Source: Limnochordia bacterium
GTDB taxonomy: Bacteria; Bacillota; Limnochordia; DUMW01
Direction: 5' to 3'
Length of the DNA stretch: 51,039 bases
Assembly: GCA_023230925.1 (NCBI GenBank)
Contig: JALNWK010000021.1
Span: 1-51,039, forward strand
The notes beneath the pieces are model-generated. The model was given only the letters and a program-made list of their open reading frames with translations, did no database searches and had not been told where the DNA came from. Positions 41,760 to 50,826 of this stretch are shown here, piece after piece (the stretch's first letter is position 1; every line of letters starts with the position of its first letter). The position numbers were made by a program, and so were the translations under genes.

Positions 41760-43382
41760 ATGGTTAGATTGATTAGCTGCTGGATGACTAGTTCGCTAGA
41801 ACGGGTGTTTAAAAGCTCTAAACCGATGCCTAACCGCTATACGCGGCTTGATTTGGGTCGCAATGACCGGGGTTCCTTTCAAGTTTGTATTAGGAATTCG
41901 TCCTCGGAGAACCTAGAAGTAGAGGTGGAGTGTTGCTCTGATGCCCTAGATGTTGCGGTGCGCCGGGTAGGTCACGTACCGGTTCCCCATTTTAATACGG
42001 AGACTAACGAAGACCAACTCGATGGATTCGGGCAGATTCCCGGTTTCGTGCCTGATCCGTTATTCACTGATACTAAGGCTACTTTGGTGCGCAATGAGAC
42101 AATGACCTACTGGGTTTCAGTAAAGACTTCCCAAGATTGCCCTGTGGGGGTGCATCGGGTTGAATTCATCTTCCGGGTAAGTGACGGCCAAGAGTATACT
42201 CTAGAGGCCGATGTATTTGTTTACCCGGTGGTCCTGGAACCACGGAGGGATTTCCCCGTTACCCATTGGTTTTACACCGATGCCCTATGTGATTGGTATG
42301 GAGTAGAACCCTTTGATGAAGGATTTTGGGAGGTCGTCAAACCCTATATCCTGGATCTAGCTGAGCACGGTACCAATGTGCTTCATACACCTTTATTTAC
42401 TCCCCCGACCGATGGAGTCAAACGTCCCACCCAGTTACTACGTATTCGTCGAAACGGTGAAAGCTACGAATTTGATTGGAGCGATGTTAAACGGTGGGTA
42501 AAGCTGGCGCAGGATTGTGGTACGGAGTATTTTGAATGGACCCACCTGTTCTCCCAGTGGGGAGTAGAGTATGGGATTCGGATCTATGAGAACTATGATG
42601 GGGAATATGAGGGACGCCTGCTCTGGCCTCCCGAGACACCCGCAGATTCAGAAGTGTATAAGGGCTTTCTGGCCCAATTCCTACCTAGCTTCAAGGACTT
42701 TCTGAATGCAGAAGGACTAATGGAGACTTCCTTCTTTCATCTATCCGATGAGCCCCACGGCGAGGTCCATCTGGCAAATTACCGCAAGGCGCGGATGATT
42801 CTTGCAGAACTGGCCCCGTGGATGAAGGTCATGGACGCCTTAAGCGAACTATCCTTTGCCGCGTCTGGTTTGACAGATATTCCCGTGGCTAGTGTTCGTA
42901 CATCAAAGCAGTTCTACGAAGCTGGTATCCCCCGGTGGGACTACTTTTGTTGCGGGCCCCGGGGTGAGTTTCTTAACAGACTGGTGGATACACCCTTGGC
43001 TAAGATCCGCGGGGCTGGCTGGCTGTTTTATCGGTTTGAATCCCTAGGATTTCTCCACTGGGGCTACAACTATTGGTACAAAAGGGCCACAACCCAGTTG
43101 ATCGATCCCTACAAGGTCTTAGATGCAGAGGCGTGGCCAGGCTGGGCCTATGGGGATACCTTTGTGGTCTACCCAGGGGATGATGGTCCGGTGAGCTCTA
43201 TTCGCTGGGAAGTATTTGCCGAGTCTTTGAATGACTATGCGTTACTCCAGACCCTGCAAATTTCCCCCGATGACTGCAACCTTGCTTTGTTTAAGGCCTA
43301 CGATGATTATCCCAAGGATGGCAGCTGGTACCAGCTGACCCGGGCTCTGTTGCTTGCTAATGCAAGCAAATGGGTCGGGTAG
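41760..43382 (+). CDS. DUF4091 domain protein, probable glycoside-hydrolase-like
   Basis: A 540-residue protein without signal peptide. Residues about 60-160 form a beta-rich N-terminal domain. The middle has a TIM-barrel-like pattern with FEWTHLFSQWG and FFHLSDEPHG, the last a likely active-site acid pair. The C-terminus carries the DUF4091 phrases GWLFYRFESLGFLHWGYNYW and DTFVVYPGDDGPVSSIRWE. DUF4091 proteins sit in sugar-use clusters and are thought to act on glycans, without a confirmed reaction. ATG 41760 abuts GGAAGG (41754-41759); an in-frame TTG at 41769 has better spacing. It is intact and lies between the AraC gene and the MFS gene. Confidence 0.85.
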   Translation: MVRLISCWMTSSLERVFKSSKPMPNRYTRLDLGRNDRGSFQVCIRNSSSENLEVEVECCSDALDVAVRRVGHVPVPHFNTETNEDQLDGFGQIPGFVPDPLFTDTKATLVRNETMTYWVSVKTSQDCPVGVHRVEFIFRVSDGQEYTLEADVFVYPVVLEPRRDFPVTHWFYTDALCDWYGVEPFDEGFWEVVKPYILDLAEHGTNVLHTPLFTPPTDGVKRPTQLLRIRRNGESYEFDWSDVKRWVKLAQDCGTEYFEWTHLFSQWGVEYGIRIYENYDGEYEGRLLWPPETPADSEVYKGFLAQFLPSFKDFLNAEGLMETSFFHLSDEPHGEVHLANYRKARMILAELAPWMKVMDALSELSFAASGLTDIPVASVRTSKQFYEAGIPRWDYFCCGPRGEFLNRLVDTPLAKIRGAGWLFYRFESLGFLHWGYNYWYKRATTQLIDPYKVLDAEAWPGWAYGDTFVVYPGDDGPVSSIRWEVFAESLNDYALLQTLQISPDDCNLALFKAYDDYPKDGSWYQLTRALLLANASKWVG

Positions 43383-43424
43383 CGGATATCTAGACTGGTT
43401 TTGAGCGAATTTATGAGTCGGTAG

Positions 43425-43451
43425 CATCAGTGGGGCACAGCCCCACTGATG
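43425..43451 (+). terminator. strong hairpin after the DUF4091 gene
   Basis: CATCAGTGGGGC (43425-43436) and GCCCCACTGATG (43440-43451) form a perfect 12-base-pair stem with a 3-base loop. There is only a weak T-tail (ATAATATCTTT). A second hairpin, TAGCTCT/AGAGCTA (43495-43501 with 43506-43512), follows. The rest of the 371-base gap to the MFS gene has no supportable gene. Confidence 0.6.
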
Positions 43452-43753
43452 CCCGATAATATCTTTAGTAAAGAGAATGAATCAGGTAATCCTCTAGCTC
43501 TCTGTAGAGCTATCTTCCACGAGGAATGAAAACAAAACGTCAGTTAGTTAGACACGCCATATCTGGCCCTTGCTTTTCACAATCGATCCTGTTAATATAG
43601 AGCAAGTCTGTCATCGATGATGGTTCAGTCCTTTGCAGATCATTTCTGCCACTTTCGTTCAGTATCACATCTTAATTTTGAATAGACAAGCTGTTCTTAG
43701 ATTGACCGTGGGGGTTAGTATGCCGTTACTGCATTTCGGAGGAGAGAATTCTA

Positions 43754-44911
43754 ATGTCTGCTGAAAAATCATCTGCTGCTACCTTGTTTGTGATTCTTGT
43801 GGGAGCATTAGAGGGTCTCATCATTGGTCTTTACGGCACTTGTGTTAGCGAGTTCATGGCTTGCTTTATGGTGGATGAGGTAAAAATCGGAACGTTAGCT
43901 TCCCTATTTTACCTAGCGTCCATACCGGGTATACTTCTAGCACTAACAATCGCTAGTAGGTTCGGTATGGGGCGTACCCTGCGGGTTGCTCTGACTGTCC
44001 AGGCGTTAAGCCTATTGTTGTTCAGTGCTGCAACGTCCTTCTTAGCAGCATCGATATCATATGTATTAGTTGGCCTTACCTACGGTGTGCTATTGAATGG
44101 TCCCATTGGATACATTAACCATACATACGGTGATAGGGGAGCCAAATACCTAAACTGGTTTTATGGAGCCTTTGCCTTTGGCCTTGTGGTGGGCCCAATG
44201 CTTAGCGGAACCCTGCTGGTAAAAGGTTATGGTTGGCAAGTACCCTACCGGATTGTGGCTGGGCTTATAGTTGTTGCTAGTGTCCTCTTAATTGGCAGGC
44301 ACTTTGCCCAGGTTCCCCTTGCCCAAGTGTCCCTATCCAAAAAGTCGCTAACGCCTAGATATTGGGCACTGGTAGCCGGCTTTTCCACCTATTCCATTAC
44401 CGAGGGGGCCCTAAACATCTGGATTGGCAGGTATATGTCCTTTGTTTTTAACAGTAACCAAGGCCACTATGCCCTGACAGTATTCTGGATTGGCATGATC
44501 ATTGGGCGTGTATTATCCGGTATTTTTGCAGGACGTGTTTCAATTAGCGCCCAGATACTGGTCTTAGGAACAGTGGCTATTAGCCTACTTTTCTCAGTTG
44601 GCCTTTGCCCAAGTTTTGCATCATCTACATTCGTAATTGGGTTAGCTGCATTATGTCTATCTGGGATTGGTCCAGGGATTATCAATCTTTTAGGCGTATC
44701 AGGGTCCGGACAGGCCACGGCACTGGCAATTAGTGTAGGAACAGTGACTGTGGCAATATGCATGCCTTTGGTAGCTTTGGCCGCAGGGACCCTTGGTTTT
44801 GACAAGGTCTTGGGTATATCGGCAACTCCTCTTATCGTGGCGATGGGGGTAATGTTGGTACTTAGCTTGAGAGATGTGAAAAGCACCCGCGGGCACCACC
44901 TTATTCCGTGA
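43754..44911 (+). CDS. MFS transporter
   Basis: A 385-residue permease with about twelve membrane helices. Features are the early loop ASRFGMGRTLRVAL, corresponding to the MFS loop 2-3 motif, the helix-5 glycine-rich segment GLVVGPMLSG, and a second-half equivalent GRVLSGIFAGRVS. The shape is close to FucP/glucose-type sugar permeases, and the neighbours suggest uptake of a sugar or short oligosaccharide released by the GH enzymes (inference). ATG 43754 is 9 bases after GGAGGAG. The gene is intact and seems to be its own transcription unit with hairpins on both sides. Confidence 0.88.
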   Translation: MSAEKSSAATLFVILVGALEGLIIGLYGTCVSEFMACFMVDEVKIGTLASLFYLASIPGILLALTIASRFGMGRTLRVALTVQALSLLLFSAATSFLAASISYVLVGLTYGVLLNGPIGYINHTYGDRGAKYLNWFYGAFAFGLVVGPMLSGTLLVKGYGWQVPYRIVAGLIVVASVLLIGRHFAQVPLAQVSLSKKSLTPRYWALVAGFSTYSITEGALNIWIGRYMSFVFNSNQGHYALTVFWIGMIIGRVLSGIFAGRVSISAQILVLGTVAISLLFSVGLCPSFASSTFVIGLAALCLSGIGPGIINLLGVSGSGQATALAISVGTVTVAICMPLVALAAGTLGFDKVLGISATPLIVAMGVMLVLSLRDVKSTRGHHLIP

Positions 44912-44933
44912 TCAGCTCTCACCAGACGGCCTA

Positions 44934-44964
44934 GTAGGGGCTGTTCCTACCATGTAGCCCCTAC
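44934..44964 (+). terminator. hairpin after the MFS gene
   Basis: GTAGGGGCT (44934-44942) pairs perfectly with AGCCCCTAC (44956-44964) around a 13-base loop. No strong T-run follows. Confidence 0.5.
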
Positions 44965-45596
44965 CTGTGACAAAATTGCAGGTAGCTAGTCTTCTATTTC
45001 TGTTATCCGGTGCAACTGCTTGAATCCTTAGCTTCTCCTAAGAAGAAACCACCTTGGTTAGTTCCGCATTGTTTCCTCCAAACCGCGTGTTTGGCAGGTC
45101 TTGGGGGGAATATCATTAGCTGTCCTTATCGTAGCATATCTAGCCCTCGTTTACCGATATCACCACTGATACAATTAAATTGAAGCTTTGAACATGCTGG
45201 CTAGTCTTTGTTGGGTCTGTTGGTCTAATACACTAAGAGCTGGAAAAGTAGGTAAAGAGGCTTTGAATGCGTTTGTGAGGAGATTCCCCATCCAAAGCAG
45301 AGAGTCTCCTATACTAGTGTCGTACACCTCTATCATGTTTTGAGATATTGTATTGTTTCGCTATGGGCCATGTGATATAGCGAAATACAAAGAAACCATG
45401 GTAGGACGAATGTGTCTTTCCGCTAGATTTCCTCTTCGAGGAACTAGTCGTTCCGTTCAGGTCTCTAAGGCCATGAGGTTGTGGTTGTATCAGAAGGTGG
45501 GGCATGAAGCCAGACAAGGAGAGCTGACTAGGCCCCTTATCTGTAGTTTTGCATATTTGCTCATCGGTTTTCTGAATCCTAATAAGTCCAGCCTCG
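44965..45596. other. gene-free stretch of about 630 bases
   Basis: Open frames of about 80-120 codons exist on both strands, but none has a ribosome site or recognisable protein. The missing first part of the decayed AraC copy may once have lain here, but I could not recognise it. Confidence 0.5.
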
Positions 45597-46094
45597 GTGG
45601 TTAAGTTCTTGCACCACCCTAAATACCCGGGACTCTGCCAGAAATACCGTTCTAACGAGAACGTCAACATACCCAATAACATGCATGGAGAGTATAATAA
45701 TAAAAACGAAGACTATCAATTGAAGTTCAGGGGACAGCTGTTGCTTCTAATTGTAGAGGTACAAGGACGGGTCAGAGAATAGCCGGTGGTGGACTATGAC
45801 ACCTTCATCTGGACCGCTCTTGAGAGATTCCATGACGATGGGGGGGATAGGGGTTTATCGGAGTTGGTCAAGCTGTATGGTTGGAGTAACGAGCATTTCA
45901 ATCGGTAAACATGAGAGTGTAAGAGTGAGTCAGGGAGCTTAGCTCCTTTTTGATCCTAAAAGCAGTATTGGTGAGGTGGCCTTTCAAGTGGGATACAGTG
46001 ATGAACGTTCATTTCATCGAGGCTACAAGGCGGTCTTCGGGGTTACCCCAGGACAGTTTGGACAGCAGGATCGGAATCGAATTCCTGGAATATA
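45597..46094 (+). pseudogene. heavily decayed second AraC-family regulator
   Basis: This region parallels the C-terminal two-thirds of the AraC gene at 40779-41614. PGLCQKYRSNENV, NEDYQLKFRGQLLLLIVEV, then (after an in-frame TAG at 45780-45782) PVVDYDTFIW, RFHDDGG and YGWSNEHFNR stop at TAA 45906-45908. A shifted frame continues LLFDPKSSIGEVAFQVGYSDERSF and VFGVTPGQF to 46094. Two internal stops, a frame change and a missing N-terminal sensor domain make it non-functional. It ends 33 bases before the rhamnosidase, so it probably once regulated that gene. Confidence 0.75.
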
Positions 46095-46126
46095 GAGTGT
46101 GTAGAGACTATTGAAGGAGTGTTAGA

Positions 46127-48934
46127 ATGAACTGGGTTGGTCATTGGATTTGGACTAAGGAAGCGTTATCTAGCAGGAACAACTATCTGCGGTTTCGGAG
46201 GAAATTCCAAGCGGGGAAGAAGGCTCTTCTACATATTACCGCTCAAAGTCGGTATGCCTTGTACGTTAATGGCGAATATGTAGGGCAAGGGCCGGTGCGG
46301 GCATGGCCCAATTATCTTAGGTACGACACCTATGATCTAAGCCCCTACCTATGTCCCGGGGAGAACTGCATTGCCGTATTAGTACATGATCCTATATACG
46401 GCAACTTCCAACATATTCATCAAGAACCGGGTCTTCTTGCTCAGCTAGAGACAGATCAAGGTACAATCGCCACCGACAGGACATGGAAGGTTTCGATTGA
46501 TCCAGCCTTTAGAGCAAATACACCTAGGATCAGTTGTCAACAGCCCTTTGAAGAGCAATACGATGCTAGGCAGGATGACGGATGGCGTAGCCCACATTAC
46601 GATGATACCAGCTGGAAGCAGGCAGACCAAACAAGAGCCCTGGAGAATAGTGTGGTTCTAGAACCACGGGATATTCCCTTTCTCACTCTGAATTCGGTTG
46701 TACCAAAAAGAATTGTGAAAGCAGAGGCCGTCTCCTCTGTTCAGCATGTCTGGACCATTTTCCCCAAACCCTATGTTGTTCCCCATGACTATACATCTAA
46801 TCATCTGCTTTGCCATGCCTATGTGTTTACGCAAGTTTGGGCCATGGATAATACTGAAGCTGAGTTCCTTCGGCCTAATTACGAGTCCGACATCTACAAG
46901 ATTAATGGGGAGGTTGTCCGGGGAGAACGGGTCTTTCTCAAAGGTGGATGGAACAAGATTCTACTACCTTATGAGGGGGGCAGGCACGGGGTTGACCTTT
47001 GTCTGTGTGTAAGATGTGGTACCGAGCTTCGATTTGCTTGTAGGGGAGAGGATGGCGGTAGTCCTTGGGCGATGGTGGGCCCCTTCCCGCTAAACGAGAA
47101 CCAGCAGAAAGTTGCCGAGAACCATGTAGATGAGTCTTTGATTGTATGCGCACCGTTGGTTGCTGAGGCTACCAAGACAGCTGCCGAGAGGGTATGGGGA
47201 TTGGACGATGTTGACTGGCTTATTGAACAGGCCTTCTTTAAGGAGATTGACTCCGAGGCTTTACCGCCGGTTAATGTCTATGCACAATCCTACACAGATG
47301 AACCTAGTGAAGAGCCGGTATTGGTCGAGGATCTAGATTCGCTACTTACGAGTAATCACCAGTGGACTACGGTTCATCCTATTGAAGGTAAGGATATTCG
47401 GATCTTGGTGGACTATGGTGATGAAGTTGTGGGTTTCCAGCGGTTTGACATAGAAGCCCCGGAAGGTGCGATCTTGGACTTCCATAACTTTGAATTCATT
47501 CAGCCCGATGGCCGATATAATCTTGCCGAGGGGATGAATAACAGTTTTCGTTACATCTGTCACGAGGGAAGACAAACATATCAAGCCTTTATTCGTAGAG
47601 GATTTCGCTATAGCTATGTCACGATCCGCAATTTACACCGTCCCTTGCGGATTAGGGCCCTTGAGGTGTTACATAACACCTATCCCCAAAGGAATACCGG
47701 AGATTTTCAGTGTTCCGATGCCATGTTGAATCGGATCTGGCAGGTGGGTGCTAGGACTCTGGAACTATGTAGTGAAGATACTTACGTGGATTGTCCGAGC
47801 TACGAACAGGTTCTTTGGGTGGGCGATGCTAGAAACGAAGCCTTAGTTGATTGGGTGATCAACGGTGATCCGCGCCTATGGTACCGTTGTTTAGAGCTTG
47901 CCGGGCAAAGCCTAGACCGATCAAAGATTGTGGAATCCCATGTGCCAAGCGACTGGACAAATATCCTGCCGGCGTGGAGTCTTTTGTGGATGCGTTCTTG
48001 CCGGGAATACTACTTATTTACCAAGGATATTCAAGGTGCCGCCAAGCTTCTAGACTTTGTAAAGAGGAACGTCTCCGGGCTTAAGACCTTCCTAAACGAC
48101 GATGGTCTACTAGATATTCGAGCGTGGAACATGTTCGATTGGGCTGGTATGGATACCCCATCAAGGGGAGTGGTGACTCACCAGAACTGTCTGGCGGTAA
48201 TTGCCCTGCAAGAGGCTGCAGAACTTGCTACATGGCTGGTTGATGAGGAAAGTGCCAAGAAGTTCAATGACTTCGCCAAGGTACTAGATGAGGCCATTAA
48301 CCGCCATCTCTGGAATGATACGAAACAAGCTTACACCGATTGCCTGCGCCAAGACGGTCGCATGAGTTTGGTTTACAGCCAGCAAACCCAGACGGTGGCC
48401 TACCTGTCCGGTGTGGCAAAGGGAAATCGGGCACAGAGGTGTCGGAGCATTATCTACGACCCACCGGAAGGCTTTGTTCGCTCAGGAAGCCCCTTTTTCC
48501 AATTCTTCCTGTTGGAGGCCCTCAAGCAGGATCAAAAGGACCATGAGTTCATAGATATTATCCGGCGGGACTGGGGCTTTATGATTGATATGGGTGCTAC
48601 TACTTTCTGGGAGATGTGGCATCGGGATCAGCCCCGCATGACCCGCAGTCACTGTCATGCGTGGTCTTCGGCTCCGACATATTTTCTAAGCAGCCATATT
48701 CTAGGCGTAAGGCCAACTAGACCAGGATTCGCGGAAGTAATCATTGAACCTCATCCTGGAGACCTGAAATGGTGCCGTGGTACGATGCCAACACCGTTTG
48801 GTTCGATCAAAGTGCAATGGTCCTACGATGCAGATGGCTTTCATATTGAAGTGGTGGCTCCTAAAAAAATCCAGGTGCAGTTTGATTGTCCCAAGGGAGC
48901 GAACAAGATTCTAAATGGAGAGGTAGTATTGTAG
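46127..48934 (+). CDS. GH78-type alpha-L-rhamnosidase
   Basis: A 935-residue enzyme of the GH78 rhamnosidase type, which removes terminal alpha-L-rhamnose. N-terminal beta domains (FRRKFQAGKKALLHI, SRYALYVNGEYVGQGPVRAWP) precede an (alpha/alpha)6 barrel. Catalytic-region motifs are DTYVDCPSYEQVLWVGDAR near residue 550-570 and GATTFWEMW near 822-830, whose Glu is the likely general base. A C-terminal beta domain closes it. ATG 46127 has AAGGAGTG upstream. There is no signal peptide, so it acts on imported oligosaccharides. It is the largest gene in the window and is intact although its apparent regulator is dead. Confidence 0.9.
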   Translation: MNWVGHWIWTKEALSSRNNYLRFRRKFQAGKKALLHITAQSRYALYVNGEYVGQGPVRAWPNYLRYDTYDLSPYLCPGENCIAVLVHDPIYGNFQHIHQEPGLLAQLETDQGTIATDRTWKVSIDPAFRANTPRISCQQPFEEQYDARQDDGWRSPHYDDTSWKQADQTRALENSVVLEPRDIPFLTLNSVVPKRIVKAEAVSSVQHVWTIFPKPYVVPHDYTSNHLLCHAYVFTQVWAMDNTEAEFLRPNYESDIYKINGEVVRGERVFLKGGWNKILLPYEGGRHGVDLCLCVRCGTELRFACRGEDGGSPWAMVGPFPLNENQQKVAENHVDESLIVCAPLVAEATKTAAERVWGLDDVDWLIEQAFFKEIDSEALPPVNVYAQSYTDEPSEEPVLVEDLDSLLTSNHQWTTVHPIEGKDIRILVDYGDEVVGFQRFDIEAPEGAILDFHNFEFIQPDGRYNLAEGMNNSFRYICHEGRQTYQAFIRRGFRYSYVTIRNLHRPLRIRALEVLHNTYPQRNTGDFQCSDAMLNRIWQVGARTLELCSEDTYVDCPSYEQVLWVGDARNEALVDWVINGDPRLWYRCLELAGQSLDRSKIVESHVPSDWTNILPAWSLLWMRSCREYYLFTKDIQGAAKLLDFVKRNVSGLKTFLNDDGLLDIRAWNMFDWAGMDTPSRGVVTHQNCLAVIALQEAAELATWLVDEESAKKFNDFAKVLDEAINRHLWNDTKQAYTDCLRQDGRMSLVYSQQTQTVAYLSGVAKGNRAQRCRSIIYDPPEGFVRSGSPFFQFFLLEALKQDQKDHEFIDIIRRDWGFMIDMGATTFWEMWHRDQPRMTRSHCHAWSSAPTYFLSSHILGVRPTRPGFAEVIIEPHPGDLKWCRGTMPTPFGSIKVQWSYDADGFHIEVVAPKKIQVQFDCPKGANKILNGEVVL

Positions 48935-48952
48935 AGTAAGGTAACAACATAG

Positions 48953-49019
48953 ACGCCCCTAGGAACAGTCGCATGACAAGCATATTCATAGCTACTGTTT
49001 TGGGGGGCGTTTTGCTTTT
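48953..49019 (+). terminator. nested terminator after the rhamnosidase
   Basis: ACGCCCC (48953-48959) pairs with GGGGCGT (49004-49010), and inside it AACAGT (48964-48969) pairs with ACTGTT (48994-48999). TTTGCTTTT follows directly. This is a good rho-independent terminator. Confidence 0.75.
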
Positions 49020-49023
49020 GGCC

Positions 49024-49048
49024 GGACCCATCAGTAAAAGATGGGTCC
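49024..49048. terminator. second hairpin downstream of the rhamnosidase terminator
   Basis: GGACCCATC (49024-49032) and GATGGGTCC (49040-49048) form a perfect 9-base-pair stem with a 7-base loop, 12 bases upstream of the sigma-K-like promoter. Confidence 0.5.
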
Positions 49049-49059
49049 ATCGTATTATT

Positions 49060-49087
49060 ACAAAGCCCTTCTTTGACACATAGACTA
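49060..49087 (+). promoter_or_regulatory. sigma-K-like (late mother-cell) promoter
   Basis: CATAGACTA (49079-49087) fits the sigma-K -10 pattern CATA-N3-TA exactly. An ACA at 49060-49062 sits 16 bases upstream, where the short -35 AC element is expected. No sigma-A boxes are visible in the gap. Transcription would begin near 49094, 53 bases before the GTG start of the first small gene. Confidence 0.4.
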
Positions 49088-49146
49088 AAGCGTAAACACT
49101 AATAGTTATAGGTCAAATTCCAGCCCGAATAAGTGAGGTGATCAAT

Positions 49147-49557
49147 GTGGGCCTAACCAGACTTGCTTGCCTACAGATAGAGGACATTGGCCGATATAGC
49201 ACTCTGGTTGCAGATCATCTAAGACATTTAAGGTTCTGTAAGAAACTCGAGGGTTTCTGTTGGCCTCATCCACGTGATTTTGGCCCGAAGGGGCACGCCT
49301 GTAAGCCCGTTCAGATCAATGAGCAGGTCAACACACAAGTCTGTGTGCCGGTAGTGTTTGTCGGCATTGGGGCGGGAGCAAGCGGGACTGACAATGTCAT
49401 TGCCCTGTCAGAGAATGTTGAGCTAGACGGCGATAGGAGAAGTCGGGTGATACGGACTCCCTTAGGGGAGGTCAAAGTGACACTAGAGCCACACGGACAG
49501 GGTGCTGAAGTAGATGATGTCTTCTATGATGATTATTATGAAGAGGAGGATGAATAA
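49147..49557 (+). CDS. small protein with NEQ-N-QVCVPV motif, possible spore-surface protein
   Basis: A 136-residue protein with no recognised family. Residues 52-69 (CKPVQINEQVNTQVCVPV) share 13 of 18 positions with residues 27-44 of the next gene's product. After it comes a hydrophobic, beta-prone stretch (VVFVGIGAGASG) and a very acidic tail ending EEEDE with DDYYEEE. GTG 49147 has GTGAGGTGATC upstream; GTG 49138 also lies in frame but overlaps that site. The stop overlaps the next start (TAATG). A sigma-K-like promoter upstream and the cysteine/valine-rich core suggest a spore coat or outer-layer protein, but this is inference. Confidence 0.65.
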   Translation: MGLTRLACLQIEDIGRYSTLVADHLRHLRFCKKLEGFCWPHPRDFGPKGHACKPVQINEQVNTQVCVPVVFVGIGAGASGTDNVIALSENVELDGDRRSRVIRTPLGEVKVTLEPHGQGAEVDDVFYDDYYEEEDE

Positions 49558-49844
49558 TGCATTATTCTCCAGTAGACGGTCGTAAGCCTTGCCGTCCAAA
49601 GCCCCCGATTAAGCCGGACCGTAAAGATGACGGGTGTAAAGCTATACAAAAGAATGAACAAAGGAATGTCCAGGTGTGTGTTCCTGTTACTGTAATAGAC
49701 ATCGACGTTGCTGCCGGTGCTACAGTCACCGGTGCAACAGCTGTAGCTGATGAAGTTGGTCCGGGGAGATTCGAGGTCAGTATAGACACCGCTAACGATC
49801 TGGTTGACCTCACCGTCAATGGTAAGAAGGTTGACCTAAAGTAA
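49557..49844 (+). CDS. small paralogue with NEQ-N-QVCVPV motif
   Basis: A 95-residue protein. A proline- and lysine-rich start (RKPCRPKPPIKPDRK) leads into the shared motif CKAIQKNEQRNVQVCVPV (27-44). A beta-prone, Ala/Thr/Val-rich half ends in DLVDLTVNGKKVDLK. ATG 49557 overlaps the previous stop, with GAGGAGGATG just upstream. The pair probably arose by tandem duplication, with the N-terminal and C-terminal parts diverging and the motif kept. A terminator follows 30 bases later. Function is unknown; a structural role on the spore is the leading guess. Confidence 0.65.
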   Translation: MHYSPVDGRKPCRPKPPIKPDRKDDGCKAIQKNEQRNVQVCVPVTVIDIDVAAGATVTGATAVADEVGPGRFEVSIDTANDLVDLTVNGKKVDLK

Positions 49845-49873
49845 ACGAGACTCCGGCATCATAGGTTACTAAT

Positions 49874-49905
49874 GCCCGCTGGTTAAATGAAACCAGCGGG
49901 CGTTT
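49874..49905 (+). terminator. terminator of the small-protein pair
   Basis: GCCCGCTGGTT (49874-49884) and AACCAGCGGGC (49891-49901) form a perfect 11-base-pair stem with a 6-base loop, followed by GTTTA. Confidence 0.8.
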
Positions 49906-49909
49906 ACAT

Positions 49910-50214
49910 GGCGCGTCCGATGGGTAGTAACGTAGTGTTACAAATCTGCTGTGGGGGTAATAACATCAATCACTAGCAGAAAACAAGGGTGTCCTCCGCA
50001 AGGGGGAATTCGAAGGAGATCTCAAATGGGGCTAGCTATATAAGCAAATCGATGTCGCCAATTATTATGTTGTATGATCATACGGATATACAGTCACTTC
50101 GATGTGGTGTAAGACTACTTAGCAGGGCTACCATATGGAGTTACATTAAGCTGTTTGTTTAGATGATAGGCATACTATCTAGTAGGAGATAAGGGGATAA
50201 GAAGAATCATCTAT
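49910..50214. other. gene-free stretch with one GNRA-type hairpin
   Basis: No supportable gene is seen. TCCTCC (49992-49997) and GGGGGA (50002-50007) enclose the tetraloop GCAA, and AAGGAG (50012-50017) precedes a five-codon ATG frame at 50026. The stretch may belong to the left end of the ISLre2-type element that follows. Confidence 0.35.
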
Positions 50215-50826
50215 TTGGAGATTGAGCCTCTCGATCCTTTCTTTTACCCCAACCAAGCACCTCCGTTAGAATTCAATACATACTTTTGTAAACGCGTCAT
50301 CCGATACATTATGAACAGAATACGCCATGTGTCAAAGGCCATACCACAAGTCAACTGTATTTCCGTTATTGCCCCGTTCGACATTTCCCTGCAAGAACTG
50401 GAGTTATCGTTGCTGGAGGTGTTGCGCAAGTCACTCGGGATAGCGTTGGAATCATGTCTTAAGACCATAAATAATGCCATTTTCTTACGACGCAATAGTA
50501 AAAGATTCAAGGTTAAGGAGTTCGTCGAAACGACTATTGAGACGATACGGGTGCGTTGCACGTACCGCTGCAGAATGATAAAAAACGGAGTGTGCCAGAG
50601 TAAATCGCCACTATCCATGAAGGATGGGAGCCCGAACACCGGATAGTAAGGACTATGCATTGAAAAAAATGGTTCAAATATGGGAAAAGGTCAGAGACCT
50701 TATCTACATTTACTATGATGTTGATGAAAACACGATGATCATCATTAACGGAGATCGTGCTTCGTGGTTCAGAAAAGGCACAGAGTATGTTCCTAATGCT
50801 TTGTACCAAGTGGACCGGTACCGGTC
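50215..50826 (+). pseudogene. truncated, frameshifted ISLre2/UPF0236-type transposase
   Basis: Two frames hold family-like segments. The first (50215-50646) has ELELSLLEVLRKSLGIAL, then FLRRNSKRFKVKEFVETTIET and VRCTYRCRMIKNG, the N-terminal region of ISLre2 (UPF0236) transposases. The second (about 50660-50826) has YYDVDENTMIIINGDRASW and KGTEYVPNALYQVDRY, matching the catalytic-core region with G-D-x-A-x-W. The frame changes near 50640, the middle is shortened, and the gene is cut at 50826 by the IS3-type element. It is a dead remnant. Assignment is by recognised motif order. Confidence 0.6.

Noticed and set aside
45314..45682. 122-codon minus-strand frame and the opposing 83-codon frame in the gap before the dead AraC copy
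   Set aside because: Neither shows a ribosome site or recognisable motif, and the minus frame runs over AraC-derived sequence.
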